Shown here piece after piece: positions 55,560-64,000 of a DNA stretch of 64,000 bases (positions are counted from its first letter, which is position 1; every line of letters starts with the position of its first letter). The stretch spans positions 1 to 64,000 of the forward strand of contig NZ_ATYJ01000015.1 in NCBI RefSeq assembly GCF_000427625.1, in the 5' to 3' direction. The position numbers and the translations under genes were made by a program. The notes below the pieces were generated by a model. The model worked only from the letters and a program-made list of their open reading frames with translations, was not told the origin of the DNA and ran no database searches. Source of the DNA: Methylobacter luteus IMV-B-3098 (GTDB lineage Bacteria; Pseudomonadota; Gammaproteobacteria; Methylococcales; Methylomonadaceae).

Positions 55560-55613
55560 GGAAACTTGAAAGAGGAATGACGCTTTCGTACTGTGAAAGA
55601 ATGATTAGTAATA

Positions 55614-56705
55614 TTACTTTTGATCGGTTTCTATTTCTGTTGGTTCGTCATCAATGCTATCGTCAGATGAATCAAGGGTTGCGTCTCGATGTCGCATCAC
55701 CAGGATGGGACCGATTTGTCCTTGTTCTTCTTTAAGAAGGTACTCAGGTATTTCGTTGGATTTGATAATGCGGCGAAGGATGCGGCAGAACTCTTTGAAC
55801 GTACCACTGCTTCCACTACGGTCATAGATCGTCTGAAATGCCCACTTAGCTTGTCTTTTGCCAGCTGCGCGGCGAGCCAGGCGATAGACAAAGCGGCCGA
55901 TGCCTGGATCGATCAGGAAATAGTCGGGATGGACTGTTAGCACGTCCGGCCGCTTTCCAGTGGTGACTTCGCGGTAAAGCCAGTTCGGGGCTTCGATTTC
56001 GACAGAAGCGACCTTGCCAGAATCCGTATAGGAAATTACGCGATAGCTGTTTAGCAGGCCCTCGGCCTCGACTTCGAGCATGGCTCGCCCGCTTTTGGCG
56101 GCTGTCCTGTTCCGCACATTCTTGATCGTTGTACCTTTGAGCCTGTCTAGCGCCGCAACTATTTCGTCTGCCTGCTTGCCTCCGTCCCCTTTACGGCAAA
56201 ACTTCAAGATTTCGGAAACATGAGGCCGGAATGTGCGACCGGGTTTTTCGCATTTTCCTTCCCGGTAGAGGTTCATCGATTCAGTGAGATGCGATACCAG
56301 CATCAGCACGATGTCATAGTCCCATACGGACGCCATGCCGTCCGGGCCGGCTTTGACTTCCACATAGCCGTCCGACATCTCGTAGCGGATTGTTTCGCCG
56401 GCACGCTTGTCTTTCTTGGACAAACGGAAAACAGCCACATCCATGATGCTGCGGCTGTCCTTGGTGCCAACGTCATAGAGTGCGGGTACGAAAAAATCTA
56501 GCTGCTCGTCACCCTTTGGCGGTTTACGCATGTCTGATTTGGAAGGTTTGTCACGCGCAGCCCTGGCTTTGTTCTCATTATCCTGACGAAGCCTTGCTGC
56601 AGTCTGTTCATAGGTTTCGCCCGGGTGCGCTTTAGATTCAATATTGCGCCGTTGTGCCGCCTGAGCCGCTTTCAGCTTTTCCATTGTCTCGTTATGACTC
56701 ATCAC
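55614..56705 (-). CDS. Plasmid replication initiator, RPA family
   Basis: A 363-residue initiator that should bind the iterons at oriV. The N-terminus is charged and probably helical. The core starts at about residue 70 (QLDFFVPALYDVGTKDSRSI) and contains SVWDYDIVLMLVSHLTESMN, RTFRPHVSEILKFCRKGDGG, WLYREVTTGKRPDVLTVHPD and IDPGIGRFVYRLARRAAGKR. This pattern is that of replication initiator protein A and not of RK2 TrfA, although the gene sits where trfA would be, divergent from trbA. The start is GTG 56705 or ATG 56702, with GGAG upstream. KorA and KorB sites lie in the divergent promoter region. Confidence 0.85.
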   Translation of the reverse strand: MMSHNETMEKLKAAQAAQRRNIESKAHPGETYEQTAARLRQDNENKARAARDKPSKSDMRKPPKGDEQLDFFVPALYDVGTKDSRSIMDVAVFRLSKKDKRAGETIRYEMSDGYVEVKAGPDGMASVWDYDIVLMLVSHLTESMNLYREGKCEKPGRTFRPHVSEILKFCRKGDGGKQADEIVAALDRLKGTTIKNVRNRTAAKSGRAMLEVEAEGLLNSYRVISYTDSGKVASVEIEAPNWLYREVTTGKRPDVLTVHPDYFLIDPGIGRFVYRLARRAAGKRQAKWAFQTIYDRSGSSGTFKEFCRILRRIIKSNEIPEYLLKEEQGQIGPILVMRHRDATLDSSDDSIDDEPTEIETDQK

Positions 56706-56992
56706 GTTATCGCTCCGTTGGGGTGCTTTCCGCGTTGTTATTATTATCCTGGAGCTTTAGTGTCCAGGTATCCGAATTCCTCGGCAATGATGTTGAAGCC
56801 TTACTCCGTTTTTTCGTCCTTATCATTGCACGTTGGCTCAATGCGTCATATCTCACTAACTGTAGATTGAATACTACACAGTTGCCACTAGAAGAATGAT
56901 TATGACGAATACCGGTATCACAGGTAAGATTACCGATTAAACTGGCACATACTATGACTCATATAAAAATTCCTTTTTATTCTGAGTTTCAA

Positions 56993-57039
56993 GTTTAGCT
57001 AAACATTAACTCATCGTCAACAATATTTTAGCGGCTAAA
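56993..57039. promoter_or_regulatory. Divergent rep/trbA promoter region with KorA and KorB operators
   Basis: GTTTAGCTAAAC at 56993-57004 is an exact KorA operator. TTTAGCGGCTAAA at 57027-57039 is an exact KorB operator. They lie between rep (leftward) and trbA (rightward), matching the RK2 trfA/trbA bidirectional control region. A replicon with a different initiator is therefore still under Kor control. Confidence 0.9.
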
Positions 57040-57078
57040 ATTATTCTGCCGCCCAAACCCAAACAAGGTAAATCCTCA

Positions 57079-57441
57079 GTGTACAACGATATATTCTTTA
57101 CCAATATTTTGCATATTTTGGATGAACGCGGAATGACCAAAAAAGAATTACATGATCTATCTGGTGTATCAAATTCCTTTCTTTCTGATTTAACAACAGG
57201 TAGCGGAAATCCCTCTCTCAAGGTGATGGAAGCAATTGCGAATGCGTTAGAAGTGCCCCTACCAATGCTGCTTGAATCAACAGATCTGGATAAAGAATCC
57301 CTGGATGAGCTGGCGGGTGGCACATTCAGGCAAAGTCTACCTCCTGGATATGAGCGGGTCTCAGTAGTTTTACCAGAGCACAAAGCATTCATCGTCAAAC
57401 GCTGGGGAGAGGAAACAAGTAAAAAGTTAAAATCATATTAA
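57079..57441 (+). CDS. trbA: TrbA, repressor of the mating-pair operon
   Basis: A 120-residue regulator of the RK2 TrbA type. The N-terminal XRE helix-turn-helix (DERGMTKKELHDLSGVSNSF then GNPSLKVMEAIANALEVPLP) is joined to a C-terminal segment shared with KorA (LPPGYERVSVVLPEHKAFIV). TrbA represses trb and tra operons in partnership with KorB. The start is GTG 57079 with AAGG upstream. Its KorB and KorA sites are immediately upstream, so its level is set by the central control operon. Confidence 0.93.
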   Translation: MYNDIFFTNILHILDERGMTKKELHDLSGVSNSFLSDLTTGSGNPSLKVMEAIANALEVPLPMLLESTDLDKESLDELAGGTFRQSLPPGYERVSVVLPEHKAFIVKRWGEETSKKLKSY

Positions 57442-57486
57442 TTAACGCCAGAAGAGTAGGGCGCCAGCATCCGGCAACAAGTAAAT

Positions 57487-57499
57487 TTTAGCCGCTAAA
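57487..57499. promoter_or_regulatory. KorB operator upstream of trbB
   Basis: TTTAGCCGCTAAA, exact, lies 177 bp before the trbB ATG. RK2 has a KorB operator at a similar distance from the trbB promoter, through which KorB and TrbA repress transfer genes cooperatively. Confidence 0.88.
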
Positions 57500-57675
57500 T
57501 AATCATCCGAATTCACTGGGGTTATATAACCCCGGTTCCTCTATATTTACCACTATATCCGATTTTAACATAGTGTAACAGACTGAGTTAATTTCATTAT
57601 AACTGTTGCGTAAATTAATATTTCGTTATATCGTATTTGTCAGCTTATAGGAGATACTAGGCTTAAACAAATAAG

Positions 57676-58644
57676 ATGAATAACACGGATACCAAAGATA
57701 AATACGGAAGCATCAATGATCGAGCTAAACGCAAGCTCGAGCGAGATATGGGGTCAGATCTTTTGGATGCCCTGTATGACCCAAAGACCGTTGAAATCAT
57801 GCTTAATGCCGACGGCAAGCTGTGGCAGGAGCGTCTGGGCGAGCCGATGAAGTGCATCGGCTCGATGCGAGTAGCTCAGGCGCAAGCTATCATCGAAACC
57901 ATCGCCGGCTATCACGGCAAAGAAGTCACCCGTCAGAAGCCAATACTCGAAGGGGAATTGCCCCTTGACGGTTCCCGCTTCGCCGGCCAGCTCCCTCCGG
58001 TTGTACCCGCTCCGACTTTTGCGATCCGTAAAAGGGCCGTCGCTATTTTCACGCTGGATCAATATGTAGAGGGCGGAATTATGACGCCCCAGCAACGCCA
58101 GGTACTTATTGACTCTGTTGCCGCGCACCGCAACATCCTGGTGATCGGCGGCACCGGCTCGGGCAAGACAACTCTGGTGAATGCGATCATCAATGAGATG
58201 GTGGCTAACGACCCGGCTGAGCGGGTCTTCATCATCGAAGATACCGGTGAAATCCAATGTGCCGCTGAGAATTACGTCCAGTATCACACTAGTATTGACG
58301 TCACCATGACGGCGCTGTTGAAAACCACGCTACGTATGCGCCCGGACCGGATTCTGGTCGGTGAAGTGCGCGGCCCGGAAGCACTTGATTTGCTGATGGC
58401 CTGGAATACCGGGCACGAAGGCGGAGCCGCAACATTACACGCCAACAACGCAAAAGCCGGGCTTGATCGGCTGGCCATGCTCATCAGCATGCACCCAGAT
58501 TCACCAAAACCCATTGAACCGCTCATCGGCGAGGCGGTGCATGTCGTCGTACATATCGCCAGAACCCCAGATGGCCGGCGCATCCAGGAGATTCTTGAGG
58601 TTTCCGGATACCACGACGGCCAATACATAACAAAAATACTTTAG
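57676..58644 (+). CDS. trbB: TrbB, VirB11-type secretion ATPase
   Basis: A 322-residue hexameric traffic ATPase that powers pilus assembly and DNA transfer at the inner face of the membrane. The P-loop is [17 protein letters not shown] (about 155-163), the Asp box [10 protein letters not shown], Walker [17 protein letters not shown], and the His box [13 protein letters not shown]. The N-terminal domain (about 1-130) is complete. The length matches RP4 TrbB (320). First structural gene of the operon; TrbC starts 10 bp after its stop codon. Confidence 0.97.
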   Translation: MNNTDTKDKYGSINDRAKRKLERDMGSDLLDALYDPKTVEIMLNADGKLWQERLGEPMKCIGSMRVAQAQAIIETIAGYHGKEVTRQKPILEGELPLDGSRFAGQLPPVVPAPTFAIRKRAVAIFTLDQYVEGGIMTPQQRQVLIDSVAAHRNILVIGGTGSGKTTLVNAIINEMVANDPAERVFIIEDTGEIQCAAENYVQYHTSIDVTMTALLKTTLRMRPDRILVGEVRGPEALDLLMAWNTGHEGGAATLHANNAKAGLDRLAMLISMHPDSPKPIEPLIGEAVHVVVHIARTPDGRRIQEILEVSGYHDGQYITKIL

Positions 58645-58654
58645 GAGTATATCC

Positions 58655-59077
58655 ATGCAACTCGCATTTCCAACATTTCAGCTCAACCGTAACACTTATC
58701 TCTATCTGGGCATGCTTGCTCTGCTGACCGTCATCTTATTTGCTCCGCAGCCGGCCTTCGCGTCAGAGGGGACCGGCGGATCTCTGCCTTATGAAAGCTG
58801 GTTGACCAATCTGCGTAACTCCGTCACTGGCCCGGTAGCTTTCGCATTATCCCTTATCGGCATTGTGGTTGCTGGTGGCGTCCTGATCTTTGGCGGCGAA
58901 CTCAATGGATTTTTCAGGACATTGATTTTTATTGTATTGGTCATGGCATTGCTGGTCGGGGCACAGAACATGATGAGCACCTTCTTTGGCCGTGGCGCTG
59001 AAATCGCGTCTCTGTCTGATGGGGCAGTCCTGCAAGTGCAAATTGCCGCCTCAGCCGTCAACGAAAGAGCTGTATAG
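58655..59077 (+). CDS. trbC: TrbC, conjugative pilin (VirB2-type)
   Basis: A 140-residue prepilin. A long signal segment ([19 protein letters not shown]) precedes the mature part, which has two hydrophobic helices ([20 protein letters not shown] and [18 protein letters not shown]). In RP4, TrbC is trimmed at both ends and cyclised by TraF; the FGRGAEIAS segment resembles the RP4 C-terminal processing site. TraF is present at 34997. Mature subunits build the transfer pilus. Confidence 0.92.
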   Translation: MQLAFPTFQLNRNTYLYLGMLALLTVILFAPQPAFASEGTGGSLPYESWLTNLRNSVTGPVAFALSLIGIVVAGGVLIFGGELNGFFRTLIFIVLVMALLVGAQNMMSTFFGRGAEIASLSDGAVLQVQIAASAVNERAV

Positions 59078-59078
59078 C

Positions 59079-59390
59079 ATGGCTATCCGTACGATTCCCA
59101 TACGTAGGGCTGGCAATAGAGATAACCTGTTCATGGGCGGAGATCGTGAATTGGTCATGTTCTCTGGTCTCATTGCCGGAGCACTGATTTTCAGCGCTCA
59201 GGAACTGAGGGCTACTGTATTCGGTGTTTGTCTTTGGTTCGGGGCGCTGTTTGTATTCCGTCTCATGGCAAAAAGTGATCCTAAGTTGCGCCATGTTTAT
59301 CTGCGTAGCCGCCGCTACAAGAAATACTATCCGCCACGCAGCACGCCGTTTCGTGAGAATACGCAAAGCCAGGGAGAACAATACAAATGA
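59079..59390 (+). CDS. trbD: TrbD, VirB3-type membrane protein
   Basis: A 103-residue protein starting at ATG 59079, one base after the TrbC stop codon. RTIPIRRAGNRDNLFMGGDR is the usual TrbD opening, followed by two hydrophobic segments (LVMFSGLIAGALIFSA and FGVCLWFGALFVFRLMA) and a basic tail. VirB3-type proteins sit in the inner membrane with the VirB4 ATPase. Its stop codon overlaps the trbE start. Confidence 0.92.
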   Translation: MAIRTIPIRRAGNRDNLFMGGDRELVMFSGLIAGALIFSAQELRATVFGVCLWFGALFVFRLMAKSDPKLRHVYLRSRRYKKYYPPRSTPFRENTQSQGEQYK

Positions 59391-61927
59391 TCCAGGCACT
59401 CGCAATTACAATTGCCGTTCTAGGGGCCGTCCTGTTGCTCGTCCTGTTTGCCCGTATCCGGGCGGTCGATACCGAACTGAAACTCAAAAAGCATCGTTCG
59501 AAAGACGCAGGCCTGGCCGACTTGCTCAACTATGCCGCTGTGGTCGATGACGGCGTGATTGTGGGTAAAAACGGTTCTTTCATGGCCGCATGGCTGTATA
59601 AAGGGGACGACAACGCCAGCAGCACCGATGAACAACGAGAAATGATATCGTTCCGCATCAACCAGGCCCTCGTAGGCTTGGGAAATGGCTGGATGCTGCA
59701 TGTCGATGCTGTACGCCGGCCAGCACCTAACTACTCTGAACAAGGGTTGTCGCAATTCCCTGACCCGGTTTCCGCCGCTATTGATGAAGAGCGCCGCAGA
59801 CTATTCCAACGCCTGGGAACAATGTACGAGGGCTATTTCGTATTAACCCTGACATGGTTCCCGCCTGTGCTGGCACAGAGAAAATTTGTCGAACTCATGT
59901 TCGATGACAACACGCCAACGCCTGACCACAAGGCTCGCACGATGAGCCTAATCGAGCAATTCAAACGGGAAATCGCCAATATCGAAGGGCGATTGTCGGC
60001 TGCTGTGAAGCTGACTCGCTTACATGGCCAGAAGATCGTTAACGAAGACGGAACGATGGCCACTCATGACGATTTTTTGAGCTGGTTACAATTCTGCATA
60101 ACCGGCAAACATCATCCCGTACAATTGCCCAGCAATCCGATGTACCTGGATGCGTTGATAGGTGGGCAAGAATTACGGGGAGGGGTCGTGCCAAAAATCG
60201 GTCGCAACCTCATCCAGGTTGTCGCTATCGAAGGCTTCCCCTTGGAATCTACGCCGGGAATCATGACCGCCCTGGGGGAGCTGCCATGTGAATACCGTTG
60301 GTCATCCCGGTTTATATTCATGGATCAGCACGAGGCGGTGAAGCATCTGGACAAGTTCCGCAAGAAGTGGCGGCAGAAGGTTAGGGGCTTCTTCGACCAG
60401 GTATTCAACACCAATACCGGGCCGATCGATCAGGATGCGCTTTCAATGGTGGAAGACGCGGAAGCGGCCATTGCCGAAGTGAACAGCGGCTTGGTTGCGG
60501 CGGGCTATTACACAAGTGCCGTCATCCTCATGGATGAAGATCGGACTCGTCTGGAGGCGTCTGCACGCCAGGTAGAAAAGGCCATTAACCGCCTGGGCTT
60601 CGCGGCTCGCATCGAGACGACTAACACGATGGATGCCTATCTGGGCAGTTTGCCCGGCCACGGCGTCGAGAACGTGCGTCGTCCGCTCATCAACACGATG
60701 AACCTGGCCGATCTGTTGCCGACATCCACGATTTGGACGGGCAGCGCAAGCGCACCGTGCCCGTTGTATCCTCCGATGTCGCCGGCGCTCATGCACTGCG
60801 TTACTCATGGTGCTACCCCGTTCCGTCTGAATCTGCATGTGCGCGACCTCGGCCATACCTTCATGTTCGGACCGACCGGCGCAGGCAAATCGACGCACCT
60901 GGGCATTATCGCTGCACAACTTCGCCGCTATGCTGGCATGTCGATCTACGCCTTTGATAAAGGTATGTCTATTTATCCGCTTACCAAGGCCGTTGGCGGC
61001 CTGCATTTTTCGGTAGCGGCCGACGATGACAATCTGGCCTTCTGTCCGTTGCAGTTTCTCGAAACCAAAGGTGATCGTGCTTGGGCAATGGAATGGATCG
61101 ACACCATCCTGGCGTTAAACGGGCTAATTACTACGCCATCGCAGCGCAATGAAATTGGCAATGCCATCATGAGCATGCACGCCAGCGGCGCCCGCACTCT
61201 CTCTGAATTCTCTGTAACCATCCAGGACATAGCCATCCGCGATACGATCAGGCAATACACGGTAGACGGTTCGATGGGCCACTTGCTGGATGCCGAAGAG
61301 GACGGGCTGTCACTCTCTGACTTCACAGCGTTCGAAATCGAAGAACTGATGAATTTGGGCGAAAAATTTGCGCTGCCGGTTCTGTTGTACCTGTTCCGCC
61401 GCATTGAGCGATCGCTGCACGGCCAGCCGGCCGTCATCATTATGGATGAAGCGTGGCTGATGCTCGGCCATCCGGTGTTTCGGGCCAAGATCCGGGAATG
61501 GCTGAAAGTCATGAGAAAGGCGAATTGCCTGGTTCTTATGGCAACGCAAAGCCTGTCTGACGCAGCCAATTCGGGCATTCTGGACGTCATCGTTGAATCG
61601 ACCGCGACCAAGATTTTCCTGCCCAACGTTTACGCCCGCGACGAGGATGCGGCTGCCCTATACCGCCGCATGGGCCTCAATGCCCGGCAGATTGAAATTC
61701 TGGCGACCGCCATTCCGAAACAGCAGTATTACTACGTTTCCGAGCATGGCCGCCGGCTCTATGACCTTGCCTTGGGACCTTTAGCCTTGGCCTTTGTCGG
61801 TGCATCAGACAAGGAATCCGTTACAACCATCAAAAACCTGGAAGCCAAATTCGGCAATCAGTGGGTTCATGAATGGCTTGCTGGGCGAGGCCTGAATCTC
61901 AATGACTACCTGGAGTCCATAAGATGA
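59387..61927 (+). CDS. trbE: TrbE, VirB4-type ATPase
   Basis: An 846-residue inner-membrane-associated ATPase of the mating channel. The N-terminus has a membrane segment (AITIAVLGAVLLLVLFARI). The P-loop is FMFGPTGAGKSTHLG (about residue 493), and Walker B is VIIMDEAWLMLGHPV (about 683), followed by LMATQSLSDAANSG. The length is normal for TrbE. Overlaps of four bases with trbD and trbF show translational coupling. TrbE is thought to supply energy for pilin handling and substrate passage. Confidence 0.96.
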   Translation: MIQALAITIAVLGAVLLLVLFARIRAVDTELKLKKHRSKDAGLADLLNYAAVVDDGVIVGKNGSFMAAWLYKGDDNASSTDEQREMISFRINQALVGLGNGWMLHVDAVRRPAPNYSEQGLSQFPDPVSAAIDEERRRLFQRLGTMYEGYFVLTLTWFPPVLAQRKFVELMFDDNTPTPDHKARTMSLIEQFKREIANIEGRLSAAVKLTRLHGQKIVNEDGTMATHDDFLSWLQFCITGKHHPVQLPSNPMYLDALIGGQELRGGVVPKIGRNLIQVVAIEGFPLESTPGIMTALGELPCEYRWSSRFIFMDQHEAVKHLDKFRKKWRQKVRGFFDQVFNTNTGPIDQDALSMVEDAEAAIAEVNSGLVAAGYYTSAVILMDEDRTRLEASARQVEKAINRLGFAARIETTNTMDAYLGSLPGHGVENVRRPLINTMNLADLLPTSTIWTGSASAPCPLYPPMSPALMHCVTHGATPFRLNLHVRDLGHTFMFGPTGAGKSTHLGIIAAQLRRYAGMSIYAFDKGMSIYPLTKAVGGLHFSVAADDDNLAFCPLQFLETKGDRAWAMEWIDTILALNGLITTPSQRNEIGNAIMSMHASGARTLSEFSVTIQDIAIRDTIRQYTVDGSMGHLLDAEEDGLSLSDFTAFEIEELMNLGEKFALPVLLYLFRRIERSLHGQPAVIIMDEAWLMLGHPVFRAKIREWLKVMRKANCLVLMATQSLSDAANSGILDVIVESTATKIFLPNVYARDEDAAALYRRMGLNARQIEILATAIPKQQYYYVSEHGRRLYDLALGPLALAFVGASDKESVTTIKNLEAKFGNQWVHEWLAGRGLNLNDYLESIR

Positions 61928-62652
61928 ATCTTTTCAAGAAAAAACCAGCCGACTCTCAGTCTCTCAAGAAACCGATGAAAGGCGAGGACAATAACCCGTA
62001 TTTAGCCGCCCGGCGCACATGGAACGAGCATGTCGGTTCTGTCGTGTCGTCACTGCAAACCTGGCAGGTGGTCGGCATTCTTTCGCTCTTGATCGCTTTA
62101 GCCGGTGTCGGCGGAGTCATTCATGTAGGCAGTCAATCCAAGTTCATCCCTTATGTCATCGAGGTTGACAAGCACGGCCAGACCGTCGTTGTCGGACCAG
62201 TGGCGGCCAGCTCTAAAGCTGATCCGCGCGTTATTCACGCCTCTGTAGCCGATTTCATCACGTATGCCCGTATGGTCACGCCTGATGTGGCATTACAGCG
62301 AAAAGCGGTATTTCGCGTGTATTCAATGCTATCACCTAATGATGCGGCGACCCAGAAGATGAACGAATGGCTGAACGGCACGCCGGACTCCAGCCCATTC
62401 AAGCGTGCAGTGAAGGAAATGGTTAGCGTCGAAATCAAGTCGGTGCTGCCACAATCACCTGATACTTGGCAGGTTGAATGGGTAGAAACCACTCGTGACC
62501 GTCAAGGCGTCCTGAAAGACAATCCGGTGAACATGCGGGCATTAGTCAATGTTTACACCATCGAACCCACATCACAGACAACAGACGAGCAATTACGCAA
62601 TAACCCGTTAGGTATCTTTGTACGTGATTTCTCCTGGTCAATCATCCCTTGA
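61924..62652 (+). CDS. trbF: TrbF, VirB8-type inner-membrane protein
   Basis: A 242-residue bitopic protein: cytoplasmic N-terminus (NPYLAARRTWNEHVG), one membrane segment (VVGILSLLIALAGVGGVIHV) and a periplasmic NTF2-like domain (KFIPYVIEVDKHGQ, VADFITYARMVTPD, DTWQVEWVETTRDR). VirB8-type proteins are scaffolds of the secretion channel. The start overlaps the trbE stop codon. Confidence 0.94.
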   Translation: MNLFKKKPADSQSLKKPMKGEDNNPYLAARRTWNEHVGSVVSSLQTWQVVGILSLLIALAGVGGVIHVGSQSKFIPYVIEVDKHGQTVVVGPVAASSKADPRVIHASVADFITYARMVTPDVALQRKAVFRVYSMLSPNDAATQKMNEWLNGTPDSSPFKRAVKEMVSVEIKSVLPQSPDTWQVEWVETTRDRQGVLKDNPVNMRALVNVYTIEPTSQTTDEQLRNNPLGIFVRDFSWSIIP

Positions 62653-62670
62653 TTAAAGAGATCATCCACC

Positions 62671-63570
62671 ATGAAAAAACAAATTATCACTAACATCCTG
62701 GCCGCCGCTATGGCCGTGTCGGAGCCGGTCCTGGCCGCCCCTGACGACGATCTGGCCGACAAGTATTTCTCCAAAAACAACCCGACACTGACCGCGCAAG
62801 AAAAGGCGGCAATCGCCATTGCCAAACGATGGGAAGCGGGCGCATCTACCGGCCTGAATCCAGTACCCGGCTCCAACGGGGCAATCCATTTCCTGTACGG
62901 CGCACAGCAGCCCAGCATCGTTTGCGCAGTCCTTCAGGTATGTGACGTGGCGCTACAGGCTGGGGAGCTGGTCAATTCTATCCATCTAGGAGATACGGCC
63001 CGTTGGACAGTGGAGCCGGCCATTACTGGCAGCGGCTCAGCCGAAACGCAACATCTCATCATCAAACCGATGGATGTGGGACTGGAAACCAGCCTGGTCG
63101 TGACTACAAACCGCCGCACTTATCACTTTAAGCTGCGTTCGCATCGCACTCAGTATATGCCACAGGTTGCATTCACATACCCGGAAGATGCTCTGGCAAA
63201 GTGGGATGCGATTCGATCCTACAAAACACAAGAGCGCGAACAAAAAACCATCCCGCAAACCGGCGAGTATCTGGGCGATCTGAACTTCGACTATGATCTG
63301 GACGGTGATGCGGCCTGGATGCCGGTACGTGTCTTTAACGATGGCAGCAAAACTATCCTACAGATGCCGGAGGCGATGGCCCAGACCGAAGCGCCAACCT
63401 TACTGGTCATGCGCAAAGAGGGCGGCCTGTTCACGGATGACGAAACCGTTATGGTCAATTACCGTGTCCAAGGCGACCGCTACATCGTTGATACTGTCTT
63501 TGACAAGGCAATCCTGATTGCCGGCGTTGGCGACGGCCAAGACCGTGTGACCATCACTCGGAGGAAGTAA
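62671..63570 (+). CDS. trbG: TrbG, VirB9-type outer-membrane complex protein
   Basis: A 299-residue exported protein. A signal peptide (KKQIITNILAAAMAVSEPVLA) leads to a mature part with the VirB9/CagX pattern: GAIHFLYGAQQPSIVCAVLQ, then THLIIKP-like and TNRRTYHFKLRSH segments, and LNFDYDLDGDAAWMPVRVFN near the C-terminus. It should form the outer-membrane ring with TrbH and TrbI. It lies 18 bp after trbF and is followed two bases later by trbH. Confidence 0.94.
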   Translation: MKKQIITNILAAAMAVSEPVLAAPDDDLADKYFSKNNPTLTAQEKAAIAIAKRWEAGASTGLNPVPGSNGAIHFLYGAQQPSIVCAVLQVCDVALQAGELVNSIHLGDTARWTVEPAITGSGSAETQHLIIKPMDVGLETSLVVTTNRRTYHFKLRSHRTQYMPQVAFTYPEDALAKWDAIRSYKTQEREQKTIPQTGEYLGDLNFDYDLDGDAAWMPVRVFNDGSKTILQMPEAMAQTEAPTLLVMRKEGGLFTDDETVMVNYRVQGDRYIVDTVFDKAILIAGVGDGQDRVTITRRK

Positions 63571-63572
63571 CT

Positions 63573-64000
63573 ATGCGCAGAATATCTTTCCCGGCGTTGG
63601 CCACGCTTACCATCGTTCTTACAGGATGCGCTACCTCGCCGTATGGCAACTATCTGACATCCGCCTCAGTAGATCAACAGAAACTTGCCAGCGAAGCGGT
63701 AGAGCAACTCGCCACGTTATGGCCGCCGGCAAAAACACGGCTTGAACTGAAACAAGCCACGCAGGATGCGTTCGGTATTGCCCTGACCAAGGGCTTGCGT
63801 GAACGCGGATATGCCGTCATGGAGTTCAGCCCTAAACAAACCGCTCCTTCTCATGCTTCGGATGCGCACGTACTGCCTTTGTGTTATGTGCTCAACCAGG
63901 TAAAGAGCGGCACCTCAAACCTATATCAATTGACGCTATTAGTTGGGACCGAATCAATTACCCGCCCGTATCTAGAGCAAAACGGCACTGTGGTTCCGGG
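63573..64000 (+). CDS. trbH: TrbH lipoprotein, cut by window end
   Basis: Partial gene, 142 codons visible. The start ATG has GAGG upstream. The N-terminus is a lipoprotein signal (MRRISFPALATLTIVLTGC) with the lipobox cysteine at residue 19. The sequence then reads ATSPYGNYLTSASVDQQKLA and LWPPAKTRLELKQATQDAFG, as in the TrbH lipoprotein of RP4 (about 160 residues). It probably helps anchor TrbG in the outer membrane, in the manner of VirB7. Only the last few residues lie outside the window. Confidence 0.88.
   Translation, partial: MRRISFPALATLTIVLTGCATSPYGNYLTSASVDQQKLASEAVEQLATLWPPAKTRLELKQATQDAFGIALTKGLRERGYAVMEFSPKQTAPSHASDAHVLPLCYVLNQVKSGTSNLYQLTLLVGTESITRPYLEQNGTVVP

Noticed and set aside
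55614-56705. Calling the initiator trfA because of its place beside trbA
   Set aside because: The sequence motifs fit the RPA-type initiator and the iterons differ from RK2, so the symbol was withheld.
60443-61626. Minus-strand frames opposite trbE
   Set aside because: trbE is complete with Walker motifs and is coupled to its neighbours; the antisense frames are not supported.
1-64000. CRISPR array
   Set aside because: No regular direct repeats with unique spacers were seen. The iterons at 54830-54907 are evenly spaced but are an origin array with six-base gaps.
1-64000. tRNA or rRNA genes
   Set aside because: No tRNA-like or rRNA-like sequence was noticed by reading; a covariance-model search was not possible here.

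Overview
The window is most likely a large stretch of an IncP-type (RK2/RP4-like) conjugative plasmid from a Gram-negative proteobacterium. It carries about 25 kb of mixed accessory DNA next to roughly 38 kb of backbone. The backbone is recognised by gene order and by proteins and sites of the RP4 Tra1, Trb and central-control regions. The host cannot be fixed from sequence alone. The Sec-type leaders, lipoprotein signals and backbone relatives fit a gamma- or betaproteobacterium.

Accessory region (1-25.4 kb). From the left there is a broken IS1182-like transposase and an IS200/IS605 element with a frameshifted tnpA. Next is a giant SpvB/RHS polymorphic toxin with a Hint and HNH-like tail, plus an unknown partner gene. 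A ParDE toxin-antitoxin pair, a secreted ExeM-type nuclease, a VOC protein with a YafY/WYL regulator and a tyrosine recombinase follow. After these comes an AT-rich restriction-modification island with a C-box-controlled regulator, an HNH protein and a methylase-specificity fusion. IS630 and IS1182 remnants, a patatin-like lipase, a small ORF and a MITE-like element close the region.

Transfer region Tra1 (25.4-42 kb). All genes left of oriT read leftward: a 2414-residue protein in the traC position, a small acidic protein in the traD position, topoisomerase (traE), traF, traG, traI with traH nested inside it, and traJ. An RP4-like oriT with a recognisable nic sequence separates these from rightward traK, traL and traM. 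The traC-position protein is a fusion of adenine methylase, strawberry-notch helicase, ArdC antirestriction, DUF5710 repeats and TOPRIM primase. It keeps a Shine-Dalgarno plus ATG at both inner junctions, like a DarB-type antirestriction protein joined onto RP4 TraC1/TraC2.

Control and replication (42-57.5 kb). A 951-residue AAA+ ATPase and a 1285-residue helicase-nuclease are AT-rich cargo genes flanking the control operon kfrB, korB, incC, korA, kleE, korC and a KorA-tail protein. Seven exact KorB operators, one exact and one near-exact KorA operator and one near-exact KorC operator tie the backbone into a single regulon. The origin has 15-bp iterons at 21-bp steps and a DnaA box. Its initiator looks like an RPA-family Rep rather than TrfA, so the replicon differs from RK2.

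Mating-pair formation (57-64 kb). trbA, then trbB to trbG, run rightward with tight coupling; trbH is cut by the window end.
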